The position numbers and the translations under genes were made by a program. The notes beneath the pieces are model-generated. The model saw only the letters and a list, made by a program, of their open reading frames with translations. It had not been told where the DNA came from and searched no databases. 64,000 nucleotides of DNA. Source: Cellulomonas sp. PhB143 (lineage in GTDB: Bacteria > Actinomycetota > Actinomycetes > Actinomycetales > Cellulomonadaceae). How positions within the stretch are numbered: position 1 is the first letter of the stretch; every line of letters starts with the position of its first letter. Of this stretch, positions 10,148-18,265 are shown piece after piece. The DNA is taken from assembly GCF_003752595.1 (NCBI RefSeq), contig NZ_RKIJ01000010.1, positions 186,001-250,000 on the forward strand, given 5' to 3'.

Positions 10148-10738
10148 TCAGCCCAGGCGGCCCACGTGCGCCATCGCCTGGCGCAGCAGCGCCCCCTGCC
10201 CGCCGTGCATCTCGATCTGCACCGCGTCGTCGCACGCCTGCTCGGGCGTGAGCCACGCCAGGTCCAGCGCGTGCTGCTGCGGCTGGCAGTCGCCCGTGAC
10301 GGGCACGACGTACGCGAGCGAGACCGCGTGCTGGCGCGGGTCGTGGTAGCTGGTGATGCCGGGCGTCGGGAAGTACTCCGCGACCGTGAACGGCTGCGGC
10401 GAGGGCGGCACCTGCGGCAGCGCCACCGGGCCGAGGTCCTTCTCGATGTGCCGCAGCAGCGCGTCCCGGATCCGCTCGTGGTACATCACGCGCCCCGACA
10501 CCAGCGCACGCGTCATCTGGCCCTCCGCCGTGACGCGCAGCAGGAGCCCGACGGCGACCACGTCGCCCGAGTCGTCCACGCGCACCGGCACGGCGTCGAC
10601 GTAGACGATGGGAAGGCGGGCGCGCGCCGCGGCGATCTCCTCGTCGGCGAGCCAGCCCGACGGCGTCGGCTCCTGCGGGGGCGTGGGGTCGGACGGCGGG
10701 TCCGACCAGTCGTCGGGGAAGTCGGCGGTCTCAGTCAC
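10148..10738 (-). CDS. DUF4916 (Nudix-like) family protein
   Basis: A 196-residue protein with the segments YVDAVPVRVDDSGDVVAVGLLLR, MTRALVSGRVMYHERIRDALLRHIEKDLGP and PTPGITSYHDPRQHAVSLAYVVPV. These fit the actinobacterial DUF4916 group of Nudix-fold proteins. The region expected to be the Nudix box (GRVMYHERIRDALLRHIEKDLG) lacks the REUXEE consensus, so classical Nudix catalysis is doubtful. The start is a GTG with a TAGAAC box 6 bases upstream. The first 30 residues are Pro- and Asp-rich. Confidence 0.75.
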   Translation of the reverse strand: MTETADFPDDWSDPPSDPTPPQEPTPSGWLADEEIAAARARLPIVYVDAVPVRVDDSGDVVAVGLLLRVTAEGQMTRALVSGRVMYHERIRDALLRHIEKDLGPVALPQVPPSPQPFTVAEYFPTPGITSYHDPRQHAVSLAYVVPVTGDCQPQQHALDLAWLTPEQACDDAVQIEMHGGQGALLRQAMAHVGRLG

Positions 10739-10744
10739 CCGACA

Positions 10745-10750
10745 GTTCTA
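10745..10750 (-). promoter_or_regulatory. Candidate -10 box of the DUF4916 gene
   Basis: TAGAAC on the minus strand, 6 bases before the GTG start; it departs from TAnnnT at the last base. Confidence 0.3.
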
Positions 10751-12373
10751 CCCCGCATCCGCGACGCGATCCACCGGCGCGCTCGCCGGCCCGGGCTCGC
10801 CCGCCCGGCCCGGTTCCGTGGTGCGCGCCACGATCTCCACGAGCAGGCGGCCGCTCAGCGCGGGCGGCAGCGCCTCGACGAGGGAGAGCAGGGGAGCCAT
10901 CCGCTCCGGCAGCCGCGGGGCGGCGCCCGGGTCCTGCGGGCCGGCGCCGAGCAGGGTGCCGCGCACCAGGTCCCACGCGCCGTCGGCGTCGAGCGCGGCG
11001 AACCCGGCCAGCGCCTGCTCCGCGGTCGCGCCGGGGGCGGCGGCCTCGACCACCTGCGCGAGCACGGCCCCGGGAGCCGGGCGCTCCTGGCCGCGGACGG
11101 CGTCGGCCGCCGCCACGAGGGCGGCGGACAGCTCGTCGACCACGCGGGCGGTGACGGGCGTCACGGTCAGGTGCGTCGTGTGCGGGAGCCGGGTGCCGTC
11201 GGCCTGCACCAGCCCCGGCTGGCCCTGCAGGAGCCAGCCGAGCGAGCGGACCTCGTCGGCCCACACGTGAGGGTCGACGCGCCGCGCGGGCTCGACGGAC
11301 GGGTCCTGCGCGACGCACAGCAGCGGTCCGGTGGGCTCGCCGACGACGCGCAGGCCCTCGATCGACGCGACGGCGCGGGCCAGGACGCGGGTCGCGTCGA
11401 CGCAGCGCCGGGTCAGTGCGGTGTAGCCGTCGACGCCGAGCGCCTGGGTGACCGCCCACGCGGCCGCGAGCGGACCTGCCGAGCGGGAGCCCGCGAACGT
11501 GGCGTTGACGACGGGGTAGCCCGGCCAGTCGGTGACCGAGAAGTACTGGCGGCGGTGGCGGTCGCGGCCGCGGACCAGGAGCACCGACGTGCCCTTGGGC
11601 GTGTAGCCGTACTTGTGCACGTCCGCCGACAGGCTCGTCACGCCCGGGACGCGCAGGTCGAAGGCCGGCACGGTGCCGCCGCCCGCCGCCTCCCAGAACG
11701 GCAGCACCCAGCCGCCGACGCACGCGTCGACGTGCACGGGCACGCCGAGCGCCCGGGCCGCCCCGGCGACCTCGGCGACCGGGTCCACGCAGCCGTGCGG
11801 GTAGGCGGGGGCGGAGACCACGACGAGCGCGACGTCGTCGTCCAGCCGGCCGATCAGGTCGGCCGCCCGCGGCACACCGGCGTCCGGGTCGACGGGGACC
11901 AGGTCGAGGTCGACGTCGAGGTAGGCCGCCGCCTTGTGGAAGGCGGCGTGCGCGGTCGTGGCCAGCACCACGCGAGCCCGCGCGGGCTCGAGGCCCGCGG
12001 CCGCGCGGCGCGCCCGGTGCTCGTCGCGGGCGATCTTCACGGCGAGCATGCAGCTCTCCGTCCCGCCGGACGTCACCGACCCGACGACGTCGTCGTCCCC
12101 GCCGAGGACCTCCCGCGCGAAGGTCAGCAGCTCGCGCTCCATGACCGCGACCGAGGTGAACGTCGTCGGGTCGAGCCCGTTGAGCGGCTGGGCCGCCCGG
12201 ATGGCCGCGGCGGCGAGGTCGTCGAGCACGGCCAGCCCCGGGTCGTACACGTAGGACAGCACGTGCCCGCCGTGGGTCGGGGCGTCGGCGGCGCGCAGCT
12301 CGGCGAGCCGCTCGAGGATGCCCTGGGTGCGGACCGGCACCTCGACGGGCAGCGGGGCGGGGGTGGTGCTCAT
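10748..12373 (-). CDS. PLP-dependent lyase/decarboxylase, sphingosine-1-phosphate-lyase-like
   Basis: A 541-residue fold-type I PLP enzyme. SVTSGGTESCMLAVK near 99-113 binds the cofactor phosphate, HVDACVGGW near 214 supplies the Asp, and SADVHKYGYTPKG places the Schiff-base lysine at Lys254. ATFAGSRSAGPLAAAW follows. The H-K-Y-G-Y form and GSR-G-A segment are closer to sphingosine-1-phosphate lyase than to glutamate decarboxylase. The C-terminal 110 residues, after VVDELSAAL, are Ala/Pro-rich and poorly related to the family core. It overlaps the upstream MFS transporter gene by 4 bases, so substrate import and cleavage are probably linked. Substrate is unknown. Confidence 0.82.
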   Translation of the reverse strand: MSTTPAPLPVEVPVRTQGILERLAELRAADAPTHGGHVLSYVYDPGLAVLDDLAAAAIRAAQPLNGLDPTTFTSVAVMERELLTFAREVLGGDDDVVGSVTSGGTESCMLAVKIARDEHRARRAAAGLEPARARVVLATTAHAAFHKAAAYLDVDLDLVPVDPDAGVPRAADLIGRLDDDVALVVVSAPAYPHGCVDPVAEVAGAARALGVPVHVDACVGGWVLPFWEAAGGGTVPAFDLRVPGVTSLSADVHKYGYTPKGTSVLLVRGRDRHRRQYFSVTDWPGYPVVNATFAGSRSAGPLAAAWAVTQALGVDGYTALTRRCVDATRVLARAVASIEGLRVVGEPTGPLLCVAQDPSVEPARRVDPHVWADEVRSLGWLLQGQPGLVQADGTRLPHTTHLTVTPVTARVVDELSAALVAAADAVRGQERPAPGAVLAQVVEAAAPGATAEQALAGFAALDADGAWDLVRGTLLGAGPQDPGAAPRLPERMAPLLSLVEALPPALSGRLLVEIVARTTEPGRAGEPGPASAPVDRVADAG

Positions 12374-13815
12374 GATTCCTCCGGCGGGTGGTGCGAGAAG
12401 TCGCTGCGGCGGAGCCGGTAGCGGGCGAGGGTCAGCAGGCTCGCGGCGGTCAGGGCCGCCGGGAGCACGGAGAAGGCGAGCGAGATGCCCGTGAGCGCGG
12501 AGCCCGGCTGCACGGCCGTCGACGTCGCGTCGGTGGAGAGGAACCCGGTCACCGCGAGCACGAGCGAGAGCGCGCCACCCCCGAGCGCCATGGCCGTGGT
12601 CTCCCCGGCGGTCCAGGCACCGCTGAACGCGCCGCCCTCCCGGTCCGGGGCCGGCTCCGCTGCTCGGCCCGCGGCCCGTCCCGCGGCGGTGCCCGAGGCA
12701 GCGCCCGCGGCCGGGTCCGCGCGGCGGGAGCGCGCGTCGTGCTCGATGACGTCGGGCAGCATCGCGAGGGGGAGCGCCTGCATGCCCGCGTACGCGACGC
12801 CCGCCAGGGCGGTGGGCGCGTAGACCCAGGGGCCGGGCGCCCAGACCAGCGGCACCATCGCGAGCGTCGCCGCCACGAACAGCACGGAGGCGACGGCGTA
12901 GGCCCGCTCCTTCCCGGTGCGTGCGGCCAGGCGGGTCCACAGCGGCATGGCGAGCAGCGCGGGCGCGATCAGCGCGGCGAAGAGGATGCTGACGGCCGCC
13001 TCGGAGTCGAGGACGTACGTCGCCACGTACTGGGCGCCGGCGAGCATCACGCCGGTGGCGAGTGCCTGCAGCACGAACGTGCCGAAGAGCGCCCGGAACG
13101 GGGCGCTGCGGCGCAGGGCCGCGCCGGTCGTGCGGAAGCCGTCGGCGACCGCCGCGGTCGGCCGGGCGCGGGGCAGCACGGCGCGGGCGACCGACGGCCG
13201 GGGCGCGGCGCGCACGGCCACGAGCATCCCGGCGCCGATGACGAGGCCGGAGACGATGCCCATGCGCAGATAGCCGGCCGCGTCGTCGCTCTCCCCGCGC
13301 AGCAGCGGACCGCCGGCGCCGAACGCCAGGATGGAGACCGCGAGGAGCGCGACCCGCCAGGCGAGCAGCCGGGTCCGGTCGTCGTAGGTGGGTGCGATCT
13401 CCGCGGGCAGAGCCACGTAGGGCACCTGGAAGAGGCTGAACGCGCTTCCGGTGGCCCAGAACGCGACGAACACCCACAGCGCCGCGGCCGACGGCGCCGT
13501 GCCCGCCGGGACCGCGAAAGTCAGCGCGAACAGCACCGGGAGGGCAGAGCCGCCCCAGAGCATCAGGCGCCGTCGGGACCCCGTCCGGGCGAGGTCCCGG
13601 TCGCTCAGGTGCCCCACGACGGGTGCGATCGCCACGTCCCACACCTTGGCGACCGTGACGATCAGGCCCGCGGCGAGGGCGGGGACGGCCCGGGCGTCCG
13701 TCAGGTAGTACAGGAGCACGAGGCCCGGCAGCGTGGAGAACCCGCCCGTGCCGACCGACCCCGCCGCGTAGCGGGCGGTGCGGGCACGGGAGAGCGCCGG
13801 CGTGGTCAGGGTCAC
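12370..13815 (-). CDS. MFS transporter, GPH (MelB-like) type
   Basis: A 481-residue transporter with about 12 membrane helices. The early segment VGTGGFSTLPGLVLLYYLTD, then KVWDVAIAPVVGHLSDRDLARTGSRRRLML, is typical of the glycoside-pentoside-hexuronide:cation symporters. A long Ala/Gly/Arg-rich cytoplasmic insert (about 367-400) precedes the last helices. The GTG at 13815 is chosen because a TACCCT box sits 7 bases upstream; the open frame continues further but without coding character. It is first in a two-gene operon with the PLP lyase. Sugar or amino-alcohol cargo cannot be told. Confidence 0.8.
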   Translation of the reverse strand: MTLTTPALSRARTARYAAGSVGTGGFSTLPGLVLLYYLTDARAVPALAAGLIVTVAKVWDVAIAPVVGHLSDRDLARTGSRRRLMLWGGSALPVLFALTFAVPAGTAPSAAALWVFVAFWATGSAFSLFQVPYVALPAEIAPTYDDRTRLLAWRVALLAVSILAFGAGGPLLRGESDDAAGYLRMGIVSGLVIGAGMLVAVRAAPRPSVARAVLPRARPTAAVADGFRTTGAALRRSAPFRALFGTFVLQALATGVMLAGAQYVATYVLDSEAAVSILFAALIAPALLAMPLWTRLAARTGKERAYAVASVLFVAATLAMVPLVWAPGPWVYAPTALAGVAYAGMQALPLAMLPDVIEHDARSRRADPAAGAASGTAAGRAAGRAAEPAPDREGGAFSGAWTAGETTAMALGGGALSLVLAVTGFLSTDATSTAVQPGSALTGISLAFSVLPAALTAASLLTLARYRLRRSDFSHHPPEES

Positions 13816-13822
13816 ACCGCAC

Positions 13823-13828
13823 AGGGTA
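13823..13828 (-). promoter_or_regulatory. Candidate -10 box of the MFS/lyase operon (leaderless)
   Basis: TACCCT on the minus strand, 7 bases before the GTG start of the transporter. Confidence 0.45.
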
Positions 13829-13865
13829 GGCGACCGCGCGCGTGCGAGAGGCCGTGGCACCCGGT

Positions 13866-13891
13866 GGAATACCTGGGCGGCACCGGGTGCT
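13866..13891 (+). promoter_or_regulatory. Possible SigR/SigH-type promoter of trxA
   Basis: GGAAT followed after 18 bases by GCT, one mismatch from the GGAAT-N18-GTT pattern of actinobacterial redox sigma factors. Thioredoxin genes are known members of that regulon, but the -10 match is imperfect. Confidence 0.3.
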
Positions 13892-13952
13892 GTGCCTGGG
13901 GAGAAGCGGGCGCGCGAGGGCGCGTCGCGTCGCAACCGTCGGAAGGAACAGC

Positions 13953-14336
13953 ATGGCAACCCTGGAGCTGACCGAGGCCACGTTCGAGAAGACCGTCACC
14001 GAGAACGACATCGTCCTCGTGGACTTCTGGGCGGAGTGGTGCGGCCCGTGCAAGCAGTTCGGGCCCGTCTTCGAGAAGTCCTCGGAGGAGAACCCCGAGA
14101 TCGTCCACGCGAAGATCGACACGGAGGCCGAGCAGGCGCTCGCCGCCGCCGCGAGCATCACGTCGATCCCGACGCTGATGGCGTTCCGCGAGGGCGTCCT
14201 CGTCTTCAGCCAGCCGGGCGCGCTGCCGGCGCCCCAGCTCGCCGAGGTCGTCAGCGCCGTCAAGGCGCTCGACATGGACGACGTGCGCAAGCAGATCGCC
14301 GAGCACGAGGCGCAGGAGGGCGCGCCCGAGGCCTGA
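13953..14336 (+). CDS. trxA: Thioredoxin
   Basis: A 127-residue thioredoxin with the active site WCGPCK (Cys30, Cys33), the preceding VDFWAEW, the cis-Pro segment ITSIPTLMAFREG, and a 20-residue acidic C-terminal tail. The ATG at 13953 has a good ribosome binding site (GGAAGGA at 13941) and gives the standard MATLELTEATFE start. It is a single-gene unit between a divergent operon and a strong terminator. It acts as a cytoplasmic disulfide reductase and could also reduce the Bcp peroxiredoxin encoded nearby. Confidence 0.96.
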   Translation: MATLELTEATFEKTVTENDIVLVDFWAEWCGPCKQFGPVFEKSSEENPEIVHAKIDTEAEQALAAAASITSIPTLMAFREGVLVFSQPGALPAPQLAEVVSAVKALDMDDVRKQIAEHEAQEGAPEA

Positions 14337-14366
14337 GCCCCGGACGCAGGCGCCCCGCGCGCCACG

Positions 14367-14402
14367 ACGAAGCCCCCGGAGCGCAGGCTCCGGGGGCTTC
14401 GT
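14367..14402. terminator. Strong hairpin terminator between trxA and tRNA-Leu
   Basis: Perfect 16-bp stem (ACGAAGCCCCCGGAGC and its complement) with a GCAG loop. The symmetrical A/T-flanked arms suit termination of both trxA and the converging tRNA-Leu transcript. Confidence 0.85.
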
Positions 14403-14418
14403 GCGTCGCGTCCAGGGG

Positions 14419-14500
14419 TGCGCGAGGCGGGACTCGAACCCGCACGTCCGAGGACACCAGGACCTAAACCTGGCGCGGCTGCCAGTTACGCCACTCGCGC
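14419..14500 (-). tRNA. tRNA-Leu(TAG)
   Basis: Acceptor stem GCGCGAG/CTCGCGC, anticodon loop TTTAGGT giving anticodon TAG (reads CUA), a long class II variable arm (TGTCCTCGGACGT) and a T-arm GCGGG-TTCGAGT-CCCGC. The 3' end is not followed by an encoded CCA. Confidence 0.93.
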
Positions 14501-14522
14501 GCGCGGCCAGTCTACGGCGGCG

Positions 14523-14999
14523 CTACCGCGCGTCGACGCCCAGCTCGCGGCGCAGCATCGCCACGTGGCCGGTCGCCTTGACGTTGTAGCGGGCGAGCGC
14601 GATCTTGCCCTCGGGGTCGACGACGACGGTCGAGCGGATCACGCCCGTGACGACCTTGCCGTAGAGCTTCTTCTCGCCCCAGGCGCCGTACGCCTCGAGG
14701 GTCGAGCGGTCGGCGTCGGACGCGAGCGGGAACGTCAGCTGCTCGTCCGCGGCGAACCGCGCGAGCGTGTGCACCGGGTCCGGCGAGATGCCGACGACGC
14801 GGTAGCCGGCCCCCGCGAGGGAGGCGAGCGAGTCGCGGAAGTCGCACGCCTGGGTGGTGCACCCCGGCGTCGCGGCCGCCGGGTAGAAGTAGACGACGAC
14901 CGACTCCCCGCGCAGGTCGGCGAGGCGCACCGTGCCGCCGTCGGCGGTGGGGAGCGTGAAGTCGGGGGCGACGTCGCCGACGGCGAGGCGTGCGGACAT
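14523..14999 (-). CDS. bcp: Thioredoxin-dependent peroxiredoxin (Bcp/PrxQ)
   Basis: A 158-residue peroxiredoxin Q. The peroxidatic Cys47 is in TPGCTTQACDF and the resolving Cys52 is five residues later, an atypical two-cysteine helix arrangement. GISPDPVHTLARFAADEQLTFPLASD and the late VIRSTVVVDPEGKI match the family. The ATG has AGGAGG 5 bases upstream and a TACGCT box about 40 bases further up. It reduces peroxides with thioredoxin as donor, and trxA lies 190 bases away on the other strand. Confidence 0.94.
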   Translation of the reverse strand: MSARLAVGDVAPDFTLPTADGGTVRLADLRGESVVVYFYPAAATPGCTTQACDFRDSLASLAGAGYRVVGISPDPVHTLARFAADEQLTFPLASDADRSTLEAYGAWGEKKLYGKVVTGVIRSTVVVDPEGKIALARYNVKATGHVAMLRRELGVDAR

Positions 15000-15131
15000 G
15001 GGTCCTCCTGGGCTGGGACGGGAGACGGGGACGGGGTCCGAGCGTAGGCGACCGCGCCGGCACGGTCGCCTGTCGCACAGGTCACACGGCGGACCGCCTG
15101 GCTCGATTTCCTCCCGCGGCCCGGGCCCTGC

Positions 15132-15137
15132 TAGTGT
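15132..15137 (+). promoter_or_regulatory. Candidate -10 box of tRNA-Lys
   Basis: TAGTGT ending 10 bases before the mature tRNA 5' end. No good -35 is visible. Confidence 0.4.
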
Positions 15138-15147
15138 TTTCCCCGTT

Positions 15148-15223
<76 letters not shown>

Positions 15224-15225
15224 GC

Positions 15226-15267
15226 ACGAAAGGCCCCGACCGGCAGACGCCGGGCGGGGCCTTTCGT
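15226..15267 (+). terminator. Terminator of tRNA-Lys
   Basis: Perfect 13-bp stem ACGAAAGGCCCCG, with an inner CCGGC/GCCGG stem, starting 3 bases after the encoded CCA. Confidence 0.85.
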
Positions 15268-15317
15268 CGTTGCGGGGTCCCGGGGGTGCTGGGTCCCGGG
15301 GTGCTGAGCCCCGGACC

Positions 15318-15323
15318 TATCCT
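15318..15323 (+). promoter_or_regulatory. Candidate -10 box of trmB (leaderless)
   Basis: TATCCT ending 6 bases before the ATG at 15330; supports that start over the longer open frame that runs back into the tRNA. Confidence 0.55.
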
Positions 15324-15329
15324 TGGCGG

Positions 15330-16079
15330 ATGCCCGCAGAGCCCGACGAGCCCGCAGCGCCCGACGCACCGCTGCCGTACCGCACCAGCCCGGTCTCGTT
15401 CGTCCGCCGCAGCGGCCGCATGAACGCCCGCCAGCAGAAGGTGTGGGACACCCGCCGGCACGAGCTCGTCGTGGACGTGCCGAGGTCGGTCGCGCGCACC
15501 TCGGTCGACCCGACGTGGCGCTACGACGCGGCGGAGGGCTTCGGTCGGCGCGCGCCGCTCGTCGTCGAGGTGGGCTCGGGGCAGGGCGAGGCGGTCGTCG
15601 CGGCGGCCGGGGCCGACCCGTCGAGGAACTTCCTCGCGCTCGAGGTCTACACGCCCGGGCTCGGGCAGACCGTGTACCGCTGCCTGCGGGCGGGGCTGAC
15701 CAACGTGCGCCTCATGCAGGCCAACGCGCCGGAGGTCCTCGAGCACTCGCTGCCCGCGGGGTCCGTCGACGAGGTGTGGGTCTTCTTCCCGGACCCGTGG
15801 CAGAAGGCGCGGCACACCAAGCGGCGCCTCGTGGCGCCGCCGTTCGTCGACCTGGTCGCGCGGGTGCTGCGCCCCGGCGGCACGTGGCGCCTGGCGACGG
15901 ACTGGGCGGAGTACGCCGAGCAGATGCTCGACGTCGTCGAGTCGAGCGCGCACTTCGAGAACGTGCACGGCCCCCGGGCGCACGCGCCCCGGTTCGAAGG
16001 ACGGGTGCCGACCGGGTTCGAGGCCAAGGCCGGGCGCGCGGGCCGCGACGTCGTGGACCTTGCCTACCGCCGCGTCTGA
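15330..16079 (+). CDS. trmB: tRNA (guanine-N7)-methyltransferase
   Basis: A 249-residue SAM-dependent enzyme that makes m7G46 in tRNA. LVVEVGSGQGEAVVAAA near 74 is the SAM-binding motif I, and VWVFFPDPWQKARHTKRRLV near 149 is the TrmB signature with its catalytic and tRNA-contact residues. RPGGTWRLATDWAEYA and the C-terminal PTGFEAKAGRAGRDV complete the family pattern. The 30-residue N-terminal lead is Pro/Ala-rich. Its position directly behind a tRNA gene is in keeping with its role but may be chance. Confidence 0.95.
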   Translation: MPAEPDEPAAPDAPLPYRTSPVSFVRRSGRMNARQQKVWDTRRHELVVDVPRSVARTSVDPTWRYDAAEGFGRRAPLVVEVGSGQGEAVVAAAGADPSRNFLALEVYTPGLGQTVYRCLRAGLTNVRLMQANAPEVLEHSLPAGSVDEVWVFFPDPWQKARHTKRRLVAPPFVDLVARVLRPGGTWRLATDWAEYAEQMLDVVESSAHFENVHGPRAHAPRFEGRVPTGFEAKAGRAGRDVVDLAYRRV

Positions 16080-16133
16080 CCGTCCCCGCACCCGCACCCG
16101 CCGCCGACGGCGTGTCGCGCCGGGGCGCAGGCC

Positions 16134-16171
16134 GTCCCGTACGGGACATTTGTCCCAGGGCAACGGTGCCC
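16134..16171. promoter_or_regulatory. Stacked dyads upstream of the acetate-transporter operon
   Basis: Three overlapping or adjoining inverted repeats. GTCCCGTACGGGAC is a perfect 14-bp palindrome (16134-16147). GGGACA-TT-TGTCCC is perfect (16143-16156). GGGCA-ACGG-TGCCC is perfect (16158-16171). The second has the GGGAC-N4-GTCCC layout of DevR/DosR-type (NarL family) sites. They lie 52-89 bases before the DUF485 start codon. Confidence 0.6.
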
Positions 16172-16222
16172 AGCGAGGCGACGGTGCCTGACGGTCGCCC
16201 CGCGGACGACGACGGAGGCGGC

Positions 16223-16561
16223 ATGACCGACGACGTGGAGGTGCCCGTCGCAGAGACGGCGTACCAGCGGGCGCAACGCTCGGACGACTTCCAGGACCTG
16301 AGGCGACGGTTCCGTCGCTTCGTCTTCCCGATGACCGCGATCTTCCTGGTCTGGTATGCGGTCTACGTGCTCCTCGCCGACTACGCGCACGACTTCATGT
16401 CGCAGCGCGTGAGCGGGAACATCACCGTGGGACTGCTGTTCGGCCTCGGCCAGTTCGTCTCCACGTTCGCGATCACCATGATCTACGCGCGCTGGGCCAA
16501 CCGGAGGTTCGACCCGGAGGCCGAGAGGCTGCGCGACGTCATCGAGGGGGAGACCCGATGA
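16223..16561 (+). CDS. DUF485 membrane protein
   Basis: A 112-residue protein with a basic, helical N-terminal part (FQDLRRRFRRFVFP) and two membrane helices (TAIFLVWYAVYVLLADY and LLFGLGQFVSTFAITMIYARWA). This is the DUF485 family, which is found beside ActP-type acetate symporters and probably assists them. GGAGG lies 5 bases before the ATG. Its stop overlaps the symporter ATG by 4 bases, so the two are coupled. Confidence 0.92.
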   Translation: MTDDVEVPVAETAYQRAQRSDDFQDLRRRFRRFVFPMTAIFLVWYAVYVLLADYAHDFMSQRVSGNITVGLLFGLGQFVSTFAITMIYARWANRRFDPEAERLRDVIEGETR

Positions 16562-18213
16562 GCGCCGCGACCGGGGCGGTCATGGCCGCCGAGAGCTCGG
16601 ACATCGGCAACCCCGCCGTCAACATCTCCATCTTCGCCGCGTTCGTGGCGGTGACGCTGATCGTCGTGCTGCGGGCATCGCGGCAGAACAAGTCGGCCGC
16701 CGACTACTACGCGGGCGGGCGCAACTTCACCGGACCGCAGAACGGCACGGCGATCGCGGGCGACTACCTCTCCGCCGCCAGCTTCCTCGGCATCTGCGGG
16801 GCGATCGCGGTCAACGGCTACGACGGCTTCCTCTACTCGATCGGGTTCCTCGTCGCGTGGTTGGTGGCTCTCCTGCTGGTCGCCGAGCTGCTGCGCAACA
16901 CGGGCCGGTTCACCATGGCGGACGTCCTCTCGTTCCGGCTCAAGCAGCGTCCCGTGCGCATGGCGGCGGCGCTCGCGACCCTGTGCGTGGTGTTCTTCTA
17001 CCTGCTGGCGCAGATGGCCGGGGCCGGCGGGCTCGTCGCGCTGCTGCTCGGCATCGACACCTCGGGCGGGCAGAGCCTCGTCGTCGCGGTGGTCGGCGTG
17101 CTGATGATCGTCTACGTCCTGGTCGGCGGCATGAAGGGCACCACCTGGGTGCAGATCATCAAGGCGATGCTGCTCATCGCGGGGGCCGCGGTCATGACCG
17201 CCTGGGTGCTCGCGAAGTTCGGCTTCAGCATCTCCGACCTGTTCCAGGGGGCGATCGACAAGGCCGGCGAGGGTGGCGAGGCGCTGATTGAGCCGGGCCT
17301 GGCCTACGGCGCGACGTCGATGTCGAAGCTCAACTTCCTCTCCCTCGCGCTCGCCCTGGTGCTCGGGACGGCGGGCCTGCCGCACGTCCTCATGCGCTTC
17401 TACACGGTGCCGAACGCCAAGGAGGCGCGCCGCTCGGTCGTCTGGGCGATCTGGCTCATCGGGATCTTCTACCTCTTCACCCTCGTGCTCGGCTACGGCG
17501 CGGCGGCCCTCGTCGGTCCGGACGAGATCAAGGCGGCACCCGGCGGCGTCAACTCCGCGGCGCCGCTGCTCGCGTACGCGCTCGGCGGGGAGATCCTGCT
17601 CGGGTTCATCTCCGCCGTGGCGTTCGCGACGATCCTCGCGGTCGTCGCGGGCCTGACGATCACGGCGGCGGCCAGCTTCGCGCACGACATCTACGCGAAC
17701 GTGATCAAGAAGGGGGAGGTCGCGCCCGACGGCGAGGTGCGCGTCGCGCGCATCACCGTCGTCGTCATCGGGATCCTCGCGATCGTCGGCGGCATCTTCG
17801 CCCAGGGGCAGAACGTGGCGTTCCTCGTGGCGCTCGCGTTCGCGGTCGCGGCGAGCGCCAACCTGCCGACGATCCTCTACTCGCTGTTCTGGAAGCGGTT
17901 CAACACGTCCGGGGCGCTGTGGAGCATCTACGGCGGGCTGGTCTCGTGCATCGGGCTCATCGCGGTCTCGCCCGTCGTGTCGGGCAAGGTCGACCCCGCC
18001 ACGGGCGAGAGCCTGTCGATGATCAAGAACGTCGACGTCGACTTCCACCTGATCTCCCTGGAGAACCCGGGCCTGATCTCGATCCCGCTCGCGTTCGTCC
18101 TCGGGATCGTCGGGACGTACCTGTCGAAGGAGAAGGCCCACCCGGAGCTGTTCGCCGAGATGGAGGTCCGCTCCCTGACGGGCGCGGGGGCGGAGAAGGC
18201 CACCGAGCACTGA
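16558..18213 (+). CDS. actP: Acetate/monocarboxylate:cation symporter (ActP-like, SSS family)
   Basis: A 551-residue solute:sodium symporter with about 13 helices. The N-terminal DYYAGGRNFTGPQNGTAIAGDYLSAASFLGI is typical of ActP/MctC. GGMKGTTWVQIIKAMLL, LPHVLMRFYTVPNAKEARRSVVWA and SAVAFATILAVVAGLTITAAASFAHD complete the pattern. It probably imports acetate and related short carboxylates with a cation. It is co-transcribed with the DUF485 gene, and a 13-bp hairpin follows. Regulation by a NarL-family factor is suggested by the dyads upstream of the operon. Confidence 0.92.
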   Translation: MSAATGAVMAAESSDIGNPAVNISIFAAFVAVTLIVVLRASRQNKSAADYYAGGRNFTGPQNGTAIAGDYLSAASFLGICGAIAVNGYDGFLYSIGFLVAWLVALLLVAELLRNTGRFTMADVLSFRLKQRPVRMAAALATLCVVFFYLLAQMAGAGGLVALLLGIDTSGGQSLVVAVVGVLMIVYVLVGGMKGTTWVQIIKAMLLIAGAAVMTAWVLAKFGFSISDLFQGAIDKAGEGGEALIEPGLAYGATSMSKLNFLSLALALVLGTAGLPHVLMRFYTVPNAKEARRSVVWAIWLIGIFYLFTLVLGYGAAALVGPDEIKAAPGGVNSAAPLLAYALGGEILLGFISAVAFATILAVVAGLTITAAASFAHDIYANVIKKGEVAPDGEVRVARITVVVIGILAIVGGIFAQGQNVAFLVALAFAVAASANLPTILYSLFWKRFNTSGALWSIYGGLVSCIGLIAVSPVVSGKVDPATGESLSMIKNVDVDFHLISLENPGLISIPLAFVLGIVGTYLSKEKAHPELFAEMEVRSLTGAGAEKATEH

Positions 18214-18223
18214 CCGGACGCGC

Positions 18224-18254
18224 GGCCCGGGTGCGGCGCCACCGCACCCGGGCC
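18224..18254 (+). terminator. Hairpin terminator after actP
   Basis: Perfect 13-bp stem GGCCCGGGTGCGG with a CGCCA loop, 11 bases after the stop. No T-tract follows. It ends 11 bases before the next start codon. Confidence 0.65.
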
Positions 18255-18265
18255 ACGATGCACCC

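Noticed and set aside
12374-14365. Possible long N-terminal extension of the PLP lyase through the MFS gene.
   Set aside because: The frame is merely open; the lyase fold starts after the ATG at 12373, which overlaps the MFS stop, and the extension is antisense to trxA at its far end.
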